Positions 1 through 8,566 of a stretch of 64,000 bases of DNA are shown here, piece after piece (position 1 is the first letter of the stretch; each line of letters starts with the position of its first letter). The translations under genes were made by a program, and so were the position numbers. The notes under the pieces were generated by a model. That model had not been told where the DNA came from and did not search any database. It saw nothing but the letters and a program-made list of their open reading frames with translations. The DNA comes from Vibrio spartinae. Its GTDB lineage: Bacteria; Pseudomonadota; Gammaproteobacteria; Enterobacterales; Vibrionaceae. The stretch is from assembly GCF_024347135.1 (NCBI RefSeq), contig NZ_AP024907.1, positions 3,649,001 to 3,713,000 of the forward strand, read 5' to 3'.

Positions 1-1278
1 GCCAAAGATCCGACCGGAAAAGCGCTCTTTTTAGAGATGGTGCAAGTTGCCAAGAATCAAGGCGGTGGCGTAGTCCATTACATGTGGCCCAAACCCGGTT
101 CAGAGACCGATGTAGCAAAGGTCTCTTACGTAAAACTATTCAAACCTTGGGGATGGATCATTGGTTCAGGGATTTATGTGGATGATGTCGAGCAACTGGT
201 TGCAGAGAGAACGACAATGGCCTTGTGGTCTGGATTGTTGATTGTGTTGGTCCTGAGCGTATTATCAGCATTGATCATCCGCAGTATCACGCGTCCCTGC
301 GATACAACCCGTCAAGCTCTGAATGATATTTCTCAGGGAGAAGGTGATTTAACCCGCCAGCTCCCCGTCAATGGCAAAGATGAGTTTGCCCAGATTGCAA
401 CCGCATTCAACCGCTTTACCGTTAAAATTTGTGACGCGATCCGAAACATTAAGCCAATTTCTGCCAATCTCACCCAGTCTGCAAGAGACCTCAACGCGGT
501 TGCCGAACAGTCTATCGAAAAATCGGAACAGCAATTACAAGCAGCCAATTCCGTGGCCTCTGCGATGAATCAGTTGCAATCAAGCACGCAAGATGTTGCA
601 ACAGCGGCAGATGAAGCAGCCCACGCCGCTCAAATTGCCCATCAAAAGAGTCAAGATAGTCGTCAAGTTCTCATCAACGCCTCCCAATATATGACCTCCT
701 TATCTGAATTACTCACTGAAACCGAACAAAATACCCAATATCTGACTAAAGATGCAGATAACGTCGGTGAAGTATTGAATGTCATTCGTGGTGTCGCTGA
801 ACAGACCAATTTACTGGCACTCAATGCTGCAATTGAGGCTGCTCGCGCAGGTGAACAAGGACGAGGATTTGCCGTCGTCGCTGACGAAGTACGAACCCTT
901 GCAACCCGAACACAAAAGAGTACTGATGAAATTGAAGAAATCATTACGGTCTTACAGAAACGAGCAAGTCATTTAAATTCGTCCATGGTTCAAACCAAAC
1001 AACAGTCGCTCGAAACGCAACAAGAAACCCATAAAGCACAAGAGATGCTCAATGACATCAATGAGCAAATCCATACGATTCAAGCACTCAACGAAAATAT
1101 TGCAGCAGCCTGTCTGCAGCAATCTTCGGCAAGTCGGGACATCAGTCACAACATCACCAATTTAGCCGAGCACAGCCAACAAATCACCGAAAGCGCACAG
1201 GATATTGGCAACACCAGCCAGAGACTGCTCCAAGACAGTCAATCCTTAAGTCAGAGTTTTAGTATTTTCAGAACCTGA
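1..1278 (+). CDS. Methyl-accepting chemotaxis protein, 5' end cut by window
   Basis: The frame is open from base 1, so the start lies outside the window; the ATG at 37 is internal. The visible 425 residues begin in the end of a Cache-type periplasmic sensor domain ([13 protein letters not shown], typical of sCache_2 receptors). A membrane helix follows at about 75-94, then a HAMP linker (about 95-145), then a cytoplasmic methyl-accepting coiled coil. The conserved signalling hairpin is at about 260-300 ([20 protein letters not shown], then [12 protein letters not shown]). The protein would sense a small ligand in the periplasm and control CheA/CheW and the flagellar motor. The ligand cannot be told from the sequence. 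The gene ends without a tail pentapeptide for CheR/CheB docking. It resembles the second receptor at 8567-10234 in architecture. Family certain, specificity unknown. Confidence 0.95.
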   Translation, partial: AKDPTGKALFLEMVQVAKNQGGGVVHYMWPKPGSETDVAKVSYVKLFKPWGWIIGSGIYVDDVEQLVAERTTMALWSGLLIVLVLSVLSALIIRSITRPCDTTRQALNDISQGEGDLTRQLPVNGKDEFAQIATAFNRFTVKICDAIRNIKPISANLTQSARDLNAVAEQSIEKSEQQLQAANSVASAMNQLQSSTQDVATAADEAAHAAQIAHQKSQDSRQVLINASQYMTSLSELLTETEQNTQYLTKDADNVGEVLNVIRGVAEQTNLLALNAAIEAARAGEQGRGFAVVADEVRTLATRTQKSTDEIEEIITVLQKRASHLNSSMVQTKQQSLETQQETHKAQEMLNDINEQIHTIQALNENIAAACLQQSSASRDISHNITNLAEHSQQITESAQDIGNTSQRLLQDSQSLSQSFSIFRT

Positions 1279-1311
1279 CCACTCTCCCGGTGGTGGGGGG
1301 TACAAGGGGCT

Positions 1312-1510
1312 GAACATTCCGCTCAATGCGCCCGAACGTAACTATAAAGATCCAAACCATAAATCCGAGTTGGTGTGTGCTTTAACGCCTTATCATGCAT
1401 TGAACGGGGTTCGTCCGTTAGATGACATCATCCAGACGTTAACGAAAATGAATCTTCAGCCGATTGAATCACAGGTCAATCAGCTTCGTGCAGACTGAAC
1501 CACCACATCA
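1312..1510 (+). pseudogene. manA: Fragment of manA (internal piece only)
   Basis: These about 200 bases match the middle of the intact manA downstream (about 4355-4555), with roughly 13 differences counted by eye over about 190 bases (near 93% identity). The reading frame is kept (NAPERNYKDPNHK, then ALTPYHALNG, then LTKMNLQPIES) until a CGA to TGA change gives a stop just after LRAD. About half the differences are silent and the rest change residues, which fits a non-functional or foreign copy. No start codon, 5' part or 3' part of manA is present. It sits directly after the chemoreceptor gene and borders the accessory patch that separates it from the real manA. Confidence 0.9.
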
Positions 1511-1691
1511 CACAAACGAACCCGAGCAATTCGATTTGTTCCGGACCGGTTGAAGGAGCAATGCGCGCAAATATACTGTGCCATAGCATCGGGATGCCGA
1601 GAGCAATACTGACCTCATTTTATTGGTCAAAAGTCAGGATAAATCATATCCCGAATGAATATAAATAGATATCAGATCGAGCCGTCTCCGA

Positions 1692-2138
1692 TTATCTATG
1701 ATTGAGTAATTTGAGGTCACAATAGCTAGCAAACCGAGAATAATCACCGTTTACACCAAAGACAAATCCAGTCACCACAGCATTTGAGAGTTCCAGTTGG
1801 AGCTCAAGTTGATTATCAATTTGTATCGTTATACTTCGAGTCACAATATCTTGTGCCTTAAGTCCCATCATCTCAGGAATGTTTCTCCTGACATGTTTAA
1901 AGAGCTGATACTGTCTTAAACAAGAATAAAACTTCCCCAGCCGGCCCGATTTCGGTATCCCTTCATACCCACCAGAGACAAACTGATACGACGAATTTCT
2001 GTTAATTTTATGATCCAGTATCTGCTGAAATTCAAACAGCATCGTCTTATCAACCTTGCTCTCTTGCGTTAAGTCAAATACAAGCAGAGCCAAAAATGGA
2101 ATCGCGACAATCAAGCCTAAGATATTTTTTCGCTTCAA
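1692..2138 (-). CDS. Small protein with N-terminal membrane anchor, function unknown
   Basis: I do not recognise this 148-residue protein. The likely start is TTG at 2138, preceded by an AGGA Shine-Dalgarno at suitable distance. Residues about 5-22 (NILGLIVAIPFLALLVFDL) form one hydrophobic segment after a basic MKRK, so it is an anchored or secreted protein with a soluble domain of about 125 residues outside the cytoplasm. There are two cysteines (in SCLRQ and SYCDL). Base composition is AT-richer than the flanking housekeeping genes. It lies in the patch between the manA fragment and manA, next to toxin/immunity-like debris. It could be an orphan immunity protein, but nothing in it proves that. 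Confidence 0.55.
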   Translation of the reverse strand: MKRKNILGLIVAIPFLALLVFDLTQESKVDKTMLFEFQQILDHKINRNSSYQFVSGGYEGIPKSGRLGKFYSCLRQYQLFKHVRRNIPEMMGLKAQDIVTRSITIQIDNQLELQLELSNAVVTGFVFGVNGDYSRFASYCDLKLLNHR

Positions 2139-2249
2139 TTTTCTTTCCTATTTTTGAACTAAAAATAACTTTCATAACACCCCCTTTTTAACATAAAATA
2201 ACCTACTGTATAATGTAAATAGCATTATTCTCAAGCTAGGAGTACATTT

Positions 2250-2582
2250 ATGACATGTATCATTGCAATAGGAACAATATTAATTTTTACTAGCATTGTT
2301 ACATTGATTATCATTTTTATTCTAGGTATTTTTTTAGGTCCAATGCTAAAAAAACATGACCCAATGGCTTATAAACGCCTATTCGTTTTTTTTATGCCTT
2401 TCTCTGGTGTTCTTTTATATAGTTATGCATACTCCAAATCAAACATAAAAATCTTCCCATTACGTTTAAAGAGGGTATTAACGGCTTTAAAGTATTTAAT
2501 ACCCTATCTGATGATATCGTTTGTCTTAGGCTGTATTTGCTTCCTTATTGCAAATGGAACAAGTCAAGTATTAAACAGTTAA
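2250..2582 (+). CDS. Small multi-pass membrane protein, function unknown
   Basis: 110 residues, with ATG behind a good Shine-Dalgarno (CTAGGAG, 8 bases upstream). Hydrophobic segments lie at about 4-32 (a long stretch rich in Ile, possibly one long helix), 45-62 and 84-103, joined by short basic loops (LKKHDP, LRLKR). It is strongly AT-rich compared with its surroundings. No family is recognised. It faces the 1692-2138 gene head to head and lies in the decayed accessory patch. Small membrane proteins of this kind often accompany polymorphic-toxin tips as immunity proteins, but this is inference from place only. Confidence 0.6.
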   Translation: MTCIIAIGTILIFTSIVTLIIIFILGIFLGPMLKKHDPMAYKRLFVFFMPFSGVLLYSYAYSKSNIKIFPLRLKRVLTALKYLIPYLMISFVLGCICFLIANGTSQVLNS

Positions 2583-2618
2583 TTATTTTCCAAAAACATA
2601 GTTGTAAGCACCTTTAAG

Positions 2619-2755
2619 TCATTTATATCCAGCATCAAACCCATTTTGCACACCTAATACCATACCAGCCAGCCAGCCAGCCAGCCAGCCAGCCGACATT
2701 ATTTCTGGTTAATGATAGTGAGCCAGACTTAAAAAATAATACATAAATATTTTTC
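2619..2755 (-). pseudogene. Gene remnant carrying a CCAG tandem repeat
   Basis: On the minus strand a short open stretch reads FFKSGSLSLTRNNVGW, then repeats of GWLA encoded by CTGG copies, then GMVLGVQNGFDAGYK and a stop at 2619. The coding look of both ends suggests the tail of a real protein, but there is no start codon or ribosome site. Whether the parts before and after the repeat are in one frame depends on the copy number: a multiple of three keeps the frame, seven does not. No family recognised. Confidence 0.4.
2665..2694. repeat. CCAG tetranucleotide tandem repeat
   Basis: Six or seven perfect head-to-tail copies of CCAG (my count by eye is uncertain by one). Three copies encode one GWLA unit in the minus-strand remnant around it. 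Tetranucleotide runs like this are prone to slipped-strand copy-number change, which would switch the reading frame of the surrounding remnant. Confidence 0.85.
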
Positions 2756-2785
2756 TACAACTAGTAAATTATAATTCTATCACTT

Positions 2786-3187
2786 CTAATTCAGTAGCAT
2801 AAAAATCACAGAAGATATTTGTGGTAACACACTTAAGAACAATAAGAAAAATCCATTTCTTATGCACACAGTTCTTTTCTGAACGGTATTATATTGTTCT
2901 AGAAAAAGCTTCCCCTGCAAGTAATAGCGTTCTCTAACACAAACCAAATATACTATCAAACCCGCGATGGTAGCCCACCCTATAACTGAAGTAAAAGGCC
3001 CTAAGAAAGACTGAAAATTAAAGAGTAGAAATATGATGCTTCGGCCGCCATATAAAAAAGCAAACACAATTAAACTAACATACATGAATGCATGAGCGTG
3101 CCAATCCACACTAGGCTCTTGCTTAAGCTGATTGCTACACAAATACCAATAAACGACTCTAAGCCTTAATAAAAAGTTAAAATTCAT
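2786..3187 (-). CDS. Small membrane protein, candidate immunity protein
   Basis: 133 residues from the ATG at 3187. This start was chosen because a GGTGA sits just upstream and because upstream codons in the longer frame coincide with the end of the decayed toxin-like gene read in another frame. Three or four hydrophobic segments are seen, at about 33-55 (MYVSLIVFAFLYGG and on), 63-82 (TSVIGWATIAGLIVYLV) and 112-131 (FFLLFLSVLPQISSVIFM), with a soluble N-terminus and a charged loop (VRERYYLQGK). The start is 4 bases after the apparent stop of the Rhs-tip remnant at 3192, the usual tight toxin-immunity spacing. That makes an immunity role for a membrane-acting toxin plausible; the family itself is not recognised. 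Confidence 0.5.
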   Translation of the reverse strand: MNFNFLLRLRVVYWYLCSNQLKQEPSVDWHAHAFMYVSLIVFAFLYGGRSIIFLLFNFQSFLGPFTSVIGWATIAGLIVYLVCVRERYYLQGKLFLEQYNTVQKRTVCIRNGFFLLFLSVLPQISSVIFMLLN

Positions 3188-3191
3188 TTGT

Positions 3192-3816
3192 TCACCAATT
3201 GTCATAAATAGACTGCCAGCCAGCTTTAGATGCCTCACTATCAATAAATAAATTACCGAGCCCCAAACGATTCCTACTCGAACGGCAACTGGTGCAGAAG
3301 CCACAAGTGCAGTACCTAGAACAACCGTTGTACTGGCTATTTGCAAACCATTATATATTACATTACCAGCACTGATACTCTCCGTTGTTGAGTATTCTGT
3401 CCCAGATCATAACCAGAAAGCCCATAAGAAAGAATCGTTCTCGCTGGCCTCGCGATCTTTGCTCCCGTCTTAAGTGTTGATGATATAGATTCTAGTCCTG
3501 CATAGCATAGCTATCGACAACGCTCCTGGTGCCAGGGGCGTATTTTCCAATTCCCCAAGTATAAGCCGTTGGTGAACCAGAATTAGTAAAGGATGAAAGG
3601 AACCCAGACCTGCTTTACCTGTCGAATACAAGGAAAATGCCGGAATAGCATCAGCCACACCAATAGCGGTTATACCTTTATTCGCGACATCACCTATCGT
3701 TTTAACCGTTTGATATAGGACAGATGACCCCGATTCAGAAGGAGAATTACCACGCCCCCAACATAAGCCCAAGCGTACGGCTCAACTTGTGTTTTACTTA
3801 ACCCAAGCGGGTTATC
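3192..3816 (-). pseudogene. Displaced Rhs-like toxin C-terminal tip, frameshifted
   Basis: Read on the minus strand with five one-base corrections, this gives a continuous protein of about 205 residues. It begins DNPLGLSKTQVEPYAWAYVGG, runs through GITAIGVADAIPAFSLYSTG, AYTWGIGKYAPGTRSVVDSY, LESISSTLKTGAKIARPART and the hydrophobic IASTTVVLGTALVASAPVAV, and ends SEASKAGWQSIYDNW before a TGA at 3194-3192. The opening NPLGL resembles the (D)PxGL motif that ends Rhs cores and precedes the variable toxin. The breaks are near 3757 (a GGGGG run), 3597 (a TTT run), 3502, 3386 and 3257, each fixed by adding one base. No Rhs core lies upstream. Rhs assignment rests on the short motif and context. Toxic activity is unknown. 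Confidence 0.5.
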
Positions 3817-3989
3817 AAGTGAAAAATTTTTTTGTTAAGCGAATCCGAGAAAAAATTTTCAGTTCATCCGTTTACCTCACGAAAATCTCTCTGCATTAAT
3901 GTTGATACATTTGATATAAGTACAAAGTCGGATACCATAAATATGATTCAATATTTATTTTCTAAATGAGTTACATATTCAGGATGACC

Positions 3990-5192
3990 ATGAACAATAC
4001 AACCATACTTCCCTTCTATTTGATGCAGAATGTAATTCAACACTATGCGTGGGGAAGTACACAATCCATCAACAGCCTATTTAATATCCCCAATCCGGAA
4101 CATTTGCCTCAGGCTGAAATCTGGATGGGTGCGCATCCGGGCGGATGCTCTCAGCTCGTCACAGGGAATCAATATGACTCTCTTGCTGAGTTCATTCAGC
4201 GTCATCCGTCCTTATGTTTATCAGACCAAACCCATCAGACGTATGGTGAGCTGCCATTTTTGTTTAAAGTGCTCGCGGCAGACAAAGCCCTGTCGATTCA
4301 GGTTCATCCATGTAAAGCCGATGCGGAAACAGGATATGCGCGTGAGAATCAGCAGGACATCCCGCTCAATGCGCCCGAACGTAACTATAAAGATCCGAAC
4401 CACAAGCCCGAGCTGGTGTATGCTTTAACGCCTTATCATGCATTGAACGGGTTTCGTCCATTAGATGACATCATCCAGACGTTGACGAAAATGAATCTCC
4501 AGCCGATTGAATCACTGCTCAATCAGCTTCGTGCAGACCGAACCACCGCCGGATTTCAGTCATTCTTTATCCATTTGCTGTCTCTGTCCGGAAAGCAGAA
4601 ATCACAAGCGATTCAGGCGTTGCTGGCTTACGCACAACAGGCTCAGCAAGACGATCCTCTCGCTCGGTTGGTCCTCGATTTAGCCCAAGACTACCCTGAA
4701 GACATCGGGCTGTTTTGCGCACTTTTACTCCATTATGTGATTCTACAACCGGGTGAAGCGATGTATCTGGATGCCAAAACACCCCACGCCTATTTGAAAG
4801 GGACCGGTTTGGAAGTGATGGCCAGTTCAGATAATGTCCTCCGAGCGGGCCTGACACCGAAGCATATTGACGTTGAGGAATTGGCGAAATGCACATCATT
4901 CGCGCCGAAGCCGCAAGAAACCCTGTTGATTGCCCCGGAAAAATCAGAGGATGTTTGTCATTATCCGGTCCCGGTCAATGACTTTAAATTCTCAATTTAT
5001 CCGGCTCCGGGCGATATCACCCTCGCCACCACCAGCGCAGAAATCATTTTTGCGATCGATGCAGATATCCACCTGCAACATGAAAGTGGTCTAACACTCA
5101 CTTTACACAAAGGTCAGTCCGCATTTATTCCTGCTGTTGCCGGTGCCTATCTGCTCAACTCATCCGGCCGGGTTGCGCGAGTGTATAACTAG
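3990..5192 (+). CDS. manA: Mannose-6-phosphate isomerase (type I)
   Basis: Interconverts mannose 6-phosphate and fructose 6-phosphate in the cytoplasm, feeding GDP-mannose synthesis or mannose use. Start at 3990 (MNNTTILPFYLMQ) fits an AGG upstream; ATGs at 3966 and 3984 are alternatives, the longest giving 408 residues. The cupin metalloenzyme signatures are present: YAWGS near the N-terminus, SIQVHP (zinc ligands Gln and His), KPELVYAL (Glu), and DAKTPHAYLKGTGLEVMASS (His and substrate loop) followed by NVLRAGLTPKHID. Length is normal for the family. The gene stands alone between the accessory patch and purH. Part of it is duplicated at 1312-1510, so its 5' side was involved in a rearrangement, but this copy is intact. 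Confidence 0.95.
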   Translation: MNNTTILPFYLMQNVIQHYAWGSTQSINSLFNIPNPEHLPQAEIWMGAHPGGCSQLVTGNQYDSLAEFIQRHPSLCLSDQTHQTYGELPFLFKVLAADKALSIQVHPCKADAETGYARENQQDIPLNAPERNYKDPNHKPELVYALTPYHALNGFRPLDDIIQTLTKMNLQPIESLLNQLRADRTTAGFQSFFIHLLSLSGKQKSQAIQALLAYAQQAQQDDPLARLVLDLAQDYPEDIGLFCALLLHYVILQPGEAMYLDAKTPHAYLKGTGLEVMASSDNVLRAGLTPKHIDVEELAKCTSFAPKPQETLLIAPEKSEDVCHYPVPVNDFKFSIYPAPGDITLATTSAEIIFAIDADIHLQHESGLTLTLHKGQSAFIPAVAGAYLLNSSGRVARVYN

Positions 5193-5304
5193 CCGTATCC
5201 ACGCATATTACCGATTCAAGAAATGGCATCGTTCTCCCTAAACTCGATGCCATTCTTCAAATTCATTCCCAGAAAAAATAACGAATTGGTAATTAATTTA
5301 CTCA

Positions 5305-5320
5305 TGCCAAACGATTGCGC
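5305..5320. promoter_or_regulatory. PurR-type operator upstream of purH
   Basis: The 16-base site centred on CAAACGATTGC closely resembles the PurR palindrome (GCAAACGTTTGC in E. coli), with two mismatches in the core. It lies about 95 bases before the purH start, just upstream of a TAGAAT -10-like hexamer at 5344-5349. Repression by PurR with hypoxanthine or guanine is expected by analogy with E. coli purHD. Confidence 0.65.
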
Positions 5321-5415
5321 GAGCTTTTTAGTGATTAATTCGCTAGAATGTGCGCCACAAAATTTAACATCTATATCGTTCAATTAACTCTGTGAATTTG
5401 AGGAAGAAGGAAGCC

Positions 5416-7008
5416 ATGAATAACGCTCGCCCTATTCGCCGTGCGCTTATCAGCGTATCAGACAAAACTGGTATTGTAGAGTTTGCCAAAGCACTGGCTG
5501 ACCGTGGCGTTGACATTCTGTCAACCGGTGGCACCGCCCGCCTTTTAGCTGAACAAGGTCTCTCTGTAACTGAAGTTTCCGACTACACCGGATTTCCTGA
5601 AATGATGGATGGTCGTGTCAAAACCCTGCACCCCAAAGTTCATGGCGGGGTTTTAGGGCGTCGGGGACAAGACGACGAGATAATGGCGCAACATGGCATC
5701 CAGCCAATCGATATGGTGGTTGTTAACCTGTATCCATTTGCAGCCACCGTTGCCAAAGCAGACTGTTCACTGGCTGACGCGGTTGAAAACATTGACATTG
5801 GTGGCCCGACAATGGTGCGTTCCGCAGCGAAAAACCATAAAGATGTCACCATTATCGTCAATGCCTCTGACTATCAACGCGTGATCACAGAGATGGATAC
5901 GAACAGTGATTCACTCTCGCTGGAAACACGCTTTGATCTCGCAATTGCAGCTTTCGAACATACCGCAGCTTACGACGGCATGATCGCTAACTACTTTGGC
6001 AAAATGGTTCCTTCTTACGGTGAAAACAAAGAAGGCGATGCCGATTCGAAGTTCCCTCGGACATTCAACATGCAGTTCGAGAAAAAACAAGACATGCGCT
6101 ACGGTGAAAACAGTCACCAGTCTGCGGCTTTTTATGTGGAAAGCCATCCTGAAGATGCATCTGTTGCAACTGCTCGCCAGATTCAGGGCAAAGCGCTCTC
6201 TTACAATAATATTGCAGATACAGATGCTGCTTTAGAGTGTGTGAAAGAATTCTCCGAGCCTGCTTGTGTGATCGTCAAACACGCTAACCCATGTGGTGTC
6301 GCTTTAGGAGATTCGATTCTCGAAGCCTATAACCGCGCCTATCAGACCGACCCAACCTCTGCTTTTGGCGGGATTATCGCATTCAACCGTGAACTGGATG
6401 CAGCCACGGCACAAGCCATTGTCGAACGTCAGTTTGTTGAAGTGATTATTGCCCCAACCGTGACCGATGACGCGATTGAAGTCGTCACCGCGAAGAAAAA
6501 TGTCCGTTTGTTGGTCTGTGGTCAATGGCAAAGTAAAACCACCGGTTATGATTTCAAACGCGTCAATGGTGGTTTGCTGGTTCAGGATCGCGATCAGGGC
6601 ATGGTCGGCATCGATGATTTAACCATCGTCTCAAAGCGCCAACCTTCCGCCGCTGAGCTAAAAGACGCCCTGTTCTGCTGGAAAGTCGCTAAGTACGTCA
6701 AATCGAATGCCATTGTCTACGCGAAAGGTGACATGACGATTGGTGTCGGTGCCGGTCAAATGAGCCGCGTTTACTCGGCGAAAATTGCAGGCATTAAAGC
6801 CGCGGACGAAAATCTGAAAGTCGAAGGAACCGTCATGGCTTCCGATGCATTTTTCCCTTTCCGTGATGGTATCGATGCAGCGGCTGAAGCGGGAGTCACT
6901 TGTGTGATTCAACCGGGTGGCTCGATGCGCGATGATGAAGTCATTGCTGCCGCTGATGAACACGGCATGACCATGATCTTCACGGGTATGCGTCATTTCA
7001 GACACTAA
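5416..7008 (+). CDS. purH: Bifunctional AICAR formyltransferase / IMP cyclohydrolase
   Basis: Catalyses the last two steps of IMP synthesis: formylation of AICAR with 10-formyl-THF, then ring closure to IMP. The ATG at 5416 follows GAGGAAG and gives 530 residues, the usual length; a GTG at 5392 in the same frame is less likely. Residues 1-150 form the MGS-like cyclohydrolase domain ([37 protein letters not shown]). The rest is the formyltransferase domain with KHANPCGVA and [13 protein letters not shown]. First gene of a purHD unit, 96 bases before purD, probably under the PurR-like operator upstream. Confidence 0.98.
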   Translation: MNNARPIRRALISVSDKTGIVEFAKALADRGVDILSTGGTARLLAEQGLSVTEVSDYTGFPEMMDGRVKTLHPKVHGGVLGRRGQDDEIMAQHGIQPIDMVVVNLYPFAATVAKADCSLADAVENIDIGGPTMVRSAAKNHKDVTIIVNASDYQRVITEMDTNSDSLSLETRFDLAIAAFEHTAAYDGMIANYFGKMVPSYGENKEGDADSKFPRTFNMQFEKKQDMRYGENSHQSAAFYVESHPEDASVATARQIQGKALSYNNIADTDAALECVKEFSEPACVIVKHANPCGVALGDSILEAYNRAYQTDPTSAFGGIIAFNRELDAATAQAIVERQFVEVIIAPTVTDDAIEVVTAKKNVRLLVCGQWQSKTTGYDFKRVNGGLLVQDRDQGMVGIDDLTIVSKRQPSAAELKDALFCWKVAKYVKSNAIVYAKGDMTIGVGAGQMSRVYSAKIAGIKAADENLKVEGTVMASDAFFPFRDGIDAAAEAGVTCVIQPGGSMRDDEVIAAADEHGMTMIFTGMRHFRH

Positions 7009-7104
7009 TCTGAGTAAGTGCCCGCTGTCAGGGCACTCAATCACATCTTCTCAACGTGCTGTCTCTGATGGAGACAAACAACTTGAACACAGGAATTCAT
7101 CTTT

Positions 7105-8391
7105 ATGAACGTACTTGTTATCGGTTCTGGTGGACGTGAACATGCACTCTCTTGGAAAATCGCGCAAAACCCACAGGTCGAAACGGTTTTTGTCGCTCCC
7201 GGCAATGCCGGATCGGCGCTGGAACAAAAAGTAAAAAATGTCAGTATTGACGTGGAAGATATCGATGGCTTGGTCGCTTTCGCGCAGCAAAATGCTATCG
7301 ACTTAACGATTGTCGGCCCCGAAGCACCATTAGTGATTGGTGTCGTTGATGCATTCCGTGCAGCCGACCTGGCTATTTTTGGCCCGACAAAAGGCGCGGC
7401 ACAGCTCGAAGGCTCGAAGGCATTTACCAAAGACTTTCTGGCGCGTCACCATATCCCGACGGCTGATTATGCCAACTTTACCGAAATCGAGCCGGCACTG
7501 GCCTATGTTCGGCAAAAAGGTGCGCCCATCGTGGTCAAAGCGGACGGTCTCGCTGCCGGAAAAGGCGTCATCGTCGCGATGACACTGCAAGAAGCAGAAG
7601 ATGCGATTAAAGATATGCTGGCTGGCAATGCATTTGGTCATGCAGGTAGCCGGGTTGTAGTCGAAGAGTTTCTTGACGGCGAAGAAGCCAGTTTCATCGT
7701 AATGGTTGACGGTAAGAACGTATTGCCAATGGCAACCAGTCAGGATCATAAACGTGTTGGCGATAAAGATACCGGGCCAAATACCGGCGGTATGGGGGCG
7801 TATTCTCCGGCACCGGTTGTTACCCAAGCGATTCATGATCGCATCATGGAGCAGGTCATTTATCCGACCGTAGAAGGTATGGCGGCAGAAGGCTATCCAT
7901 ACACCGGATTTTTGTATGCAGGTCTGATGATCGACAGTCAGGGAAATCCGAAAGTTATTGAGTACAACTGTCGCTTTGGTGATCCAGAAACGCAACCGAT
8001 CATGATGCGTCTTCAGTCGGATTTAGTTGAACTTTGCCAAACCGCAATTGCTGGTAAATTAGACCAAGCCGAATCAAAGTGGGATTCACGCGCATCGATT
8101 GGGATTGTTTTAGCTGCCGGTGGCTACCCCGGTGATTATAACAAAGGGGATGTCATTTCAGGCTTGCCGCAAACAGACACGGAAGGCGAAAAAGTTTTCC
8201 ACGCCGGCACCAGCGAAAAAGACGGCCATGTCGTGACCAGTGGTGGACGCGTCCTTTGTGCAACGGCCTTAGGCAACACAGTCTCCGAGGCTCAGCAACG
8301 TGCTTATGCATTAGCCAAGCAGATTCAATGGGATGGTGTTTTCTACCGCAGTGACATCGGCTACCGGGCAATTGCCCGAGAGCAGCAATAA
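7105..8391 (+). CDS. purD: Phosphoribosylamine-glycine ligase (GAR synthetase)
   Basis: Joins glycine to 5-phosphoribosylamine with ATP, the second step of purine synthesis. 428 residues, a full-length ATP-grasp enzyme: N-terminal LVIGSGGREHAL, central ATP-binding VVKADGLAAGKGV, then DTGPNTGGMGAYSPAP and the metal-binding EYNCRFGDPETQ near residue 290. The start is the first ATG after the gap from purH. It follows purH in the order known from enterobacteria and vibrios and is probably cotranscribed. A strong terminator stands about 80 bases after the stop. Confidence 0.98.
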   Translation: MNVLVIGSGGREHALSWKIAQNPQVETVFVAPGNAGSALEQKVKNVSIDVEDIDGLVAFAQQNAIDLTIVGPEAPLVIGVVDAFRAADLAIFGPTKGAAQLEGSKAFTKDFLARHHIPTADYANFTEIEPALAYVRQKGAPIVVKADGLAAGKGVIVAMTLQEAEDAIKDMLAGNAFGHAGSRVVVEEFLDGEEASFIVMVDGKNVLPMATSQDHKRVGDKDTGPNTGGMGAYSPAPVVTQAIHDRIMEQVIYPTVEGMAAEGYPYTGFLYAGLMIDSQGNPKVIEYNCRFGDPETQPIMMRLQSDLVELCQTAIAGKLDQAESKWDSRASIGIVLAAGGYPGDYNKGDVISGLPQTDTEGEKVFHAGTSEKDGHVVTSGGRVLCATALGNTVSEAQQRAYALAKQIQWDGVFYRSDIGYRAIAREQQ

Positions 8392-8468
8392 TTACGTCCA
8401 CATCGAGCAATCAATCTGGCTGTATCAATCCCCACAGCAGCGACAATCATTGCTTTATTCAGCACGAC

Positions 8469-8499
8469 AACCACCGCCTCCAAGGCGGTGGTTTTGTTT
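8469..8499 (+). terminator. Rho-independent terminator after purD
   Basis: Ten-base perfect stem AACCACCGCC / GGCGGTGGTT with a short loop followed by TTTTGTTT. It closes the purHD unit. Confidence 0.9.
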
Positions 8500-8566
8500 A
8501 AGCATAAAAAAATCGACCTGTTCAGTCGGCCGATTGGGGATTTTTGTATCTACATCTACTGTTGCA

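Noticed and set aside
1558..1665. Short ORF starting MRANILCHSIGMPRAIL near 1561
   Set aside because: AAGGAG is only about 2 bases from the ATG, about 35 codons, no similarity or structure recognised.
3188..3346. N-terminal extension of the 2786 membrane-protein gene to 3346
   Set aside because: The extension reads coding sequence of the upstream toxin remnant after one of its frameshifts; the ATG at 3187 with GGTGA is more likely.
3470..3772. 100-codon minus-strand ORF as an intact gene
   Set aside because: Its start is a TTG without ribosome site and the second third is in the wrong frame; it is part of the frameshifted toxin remnant.
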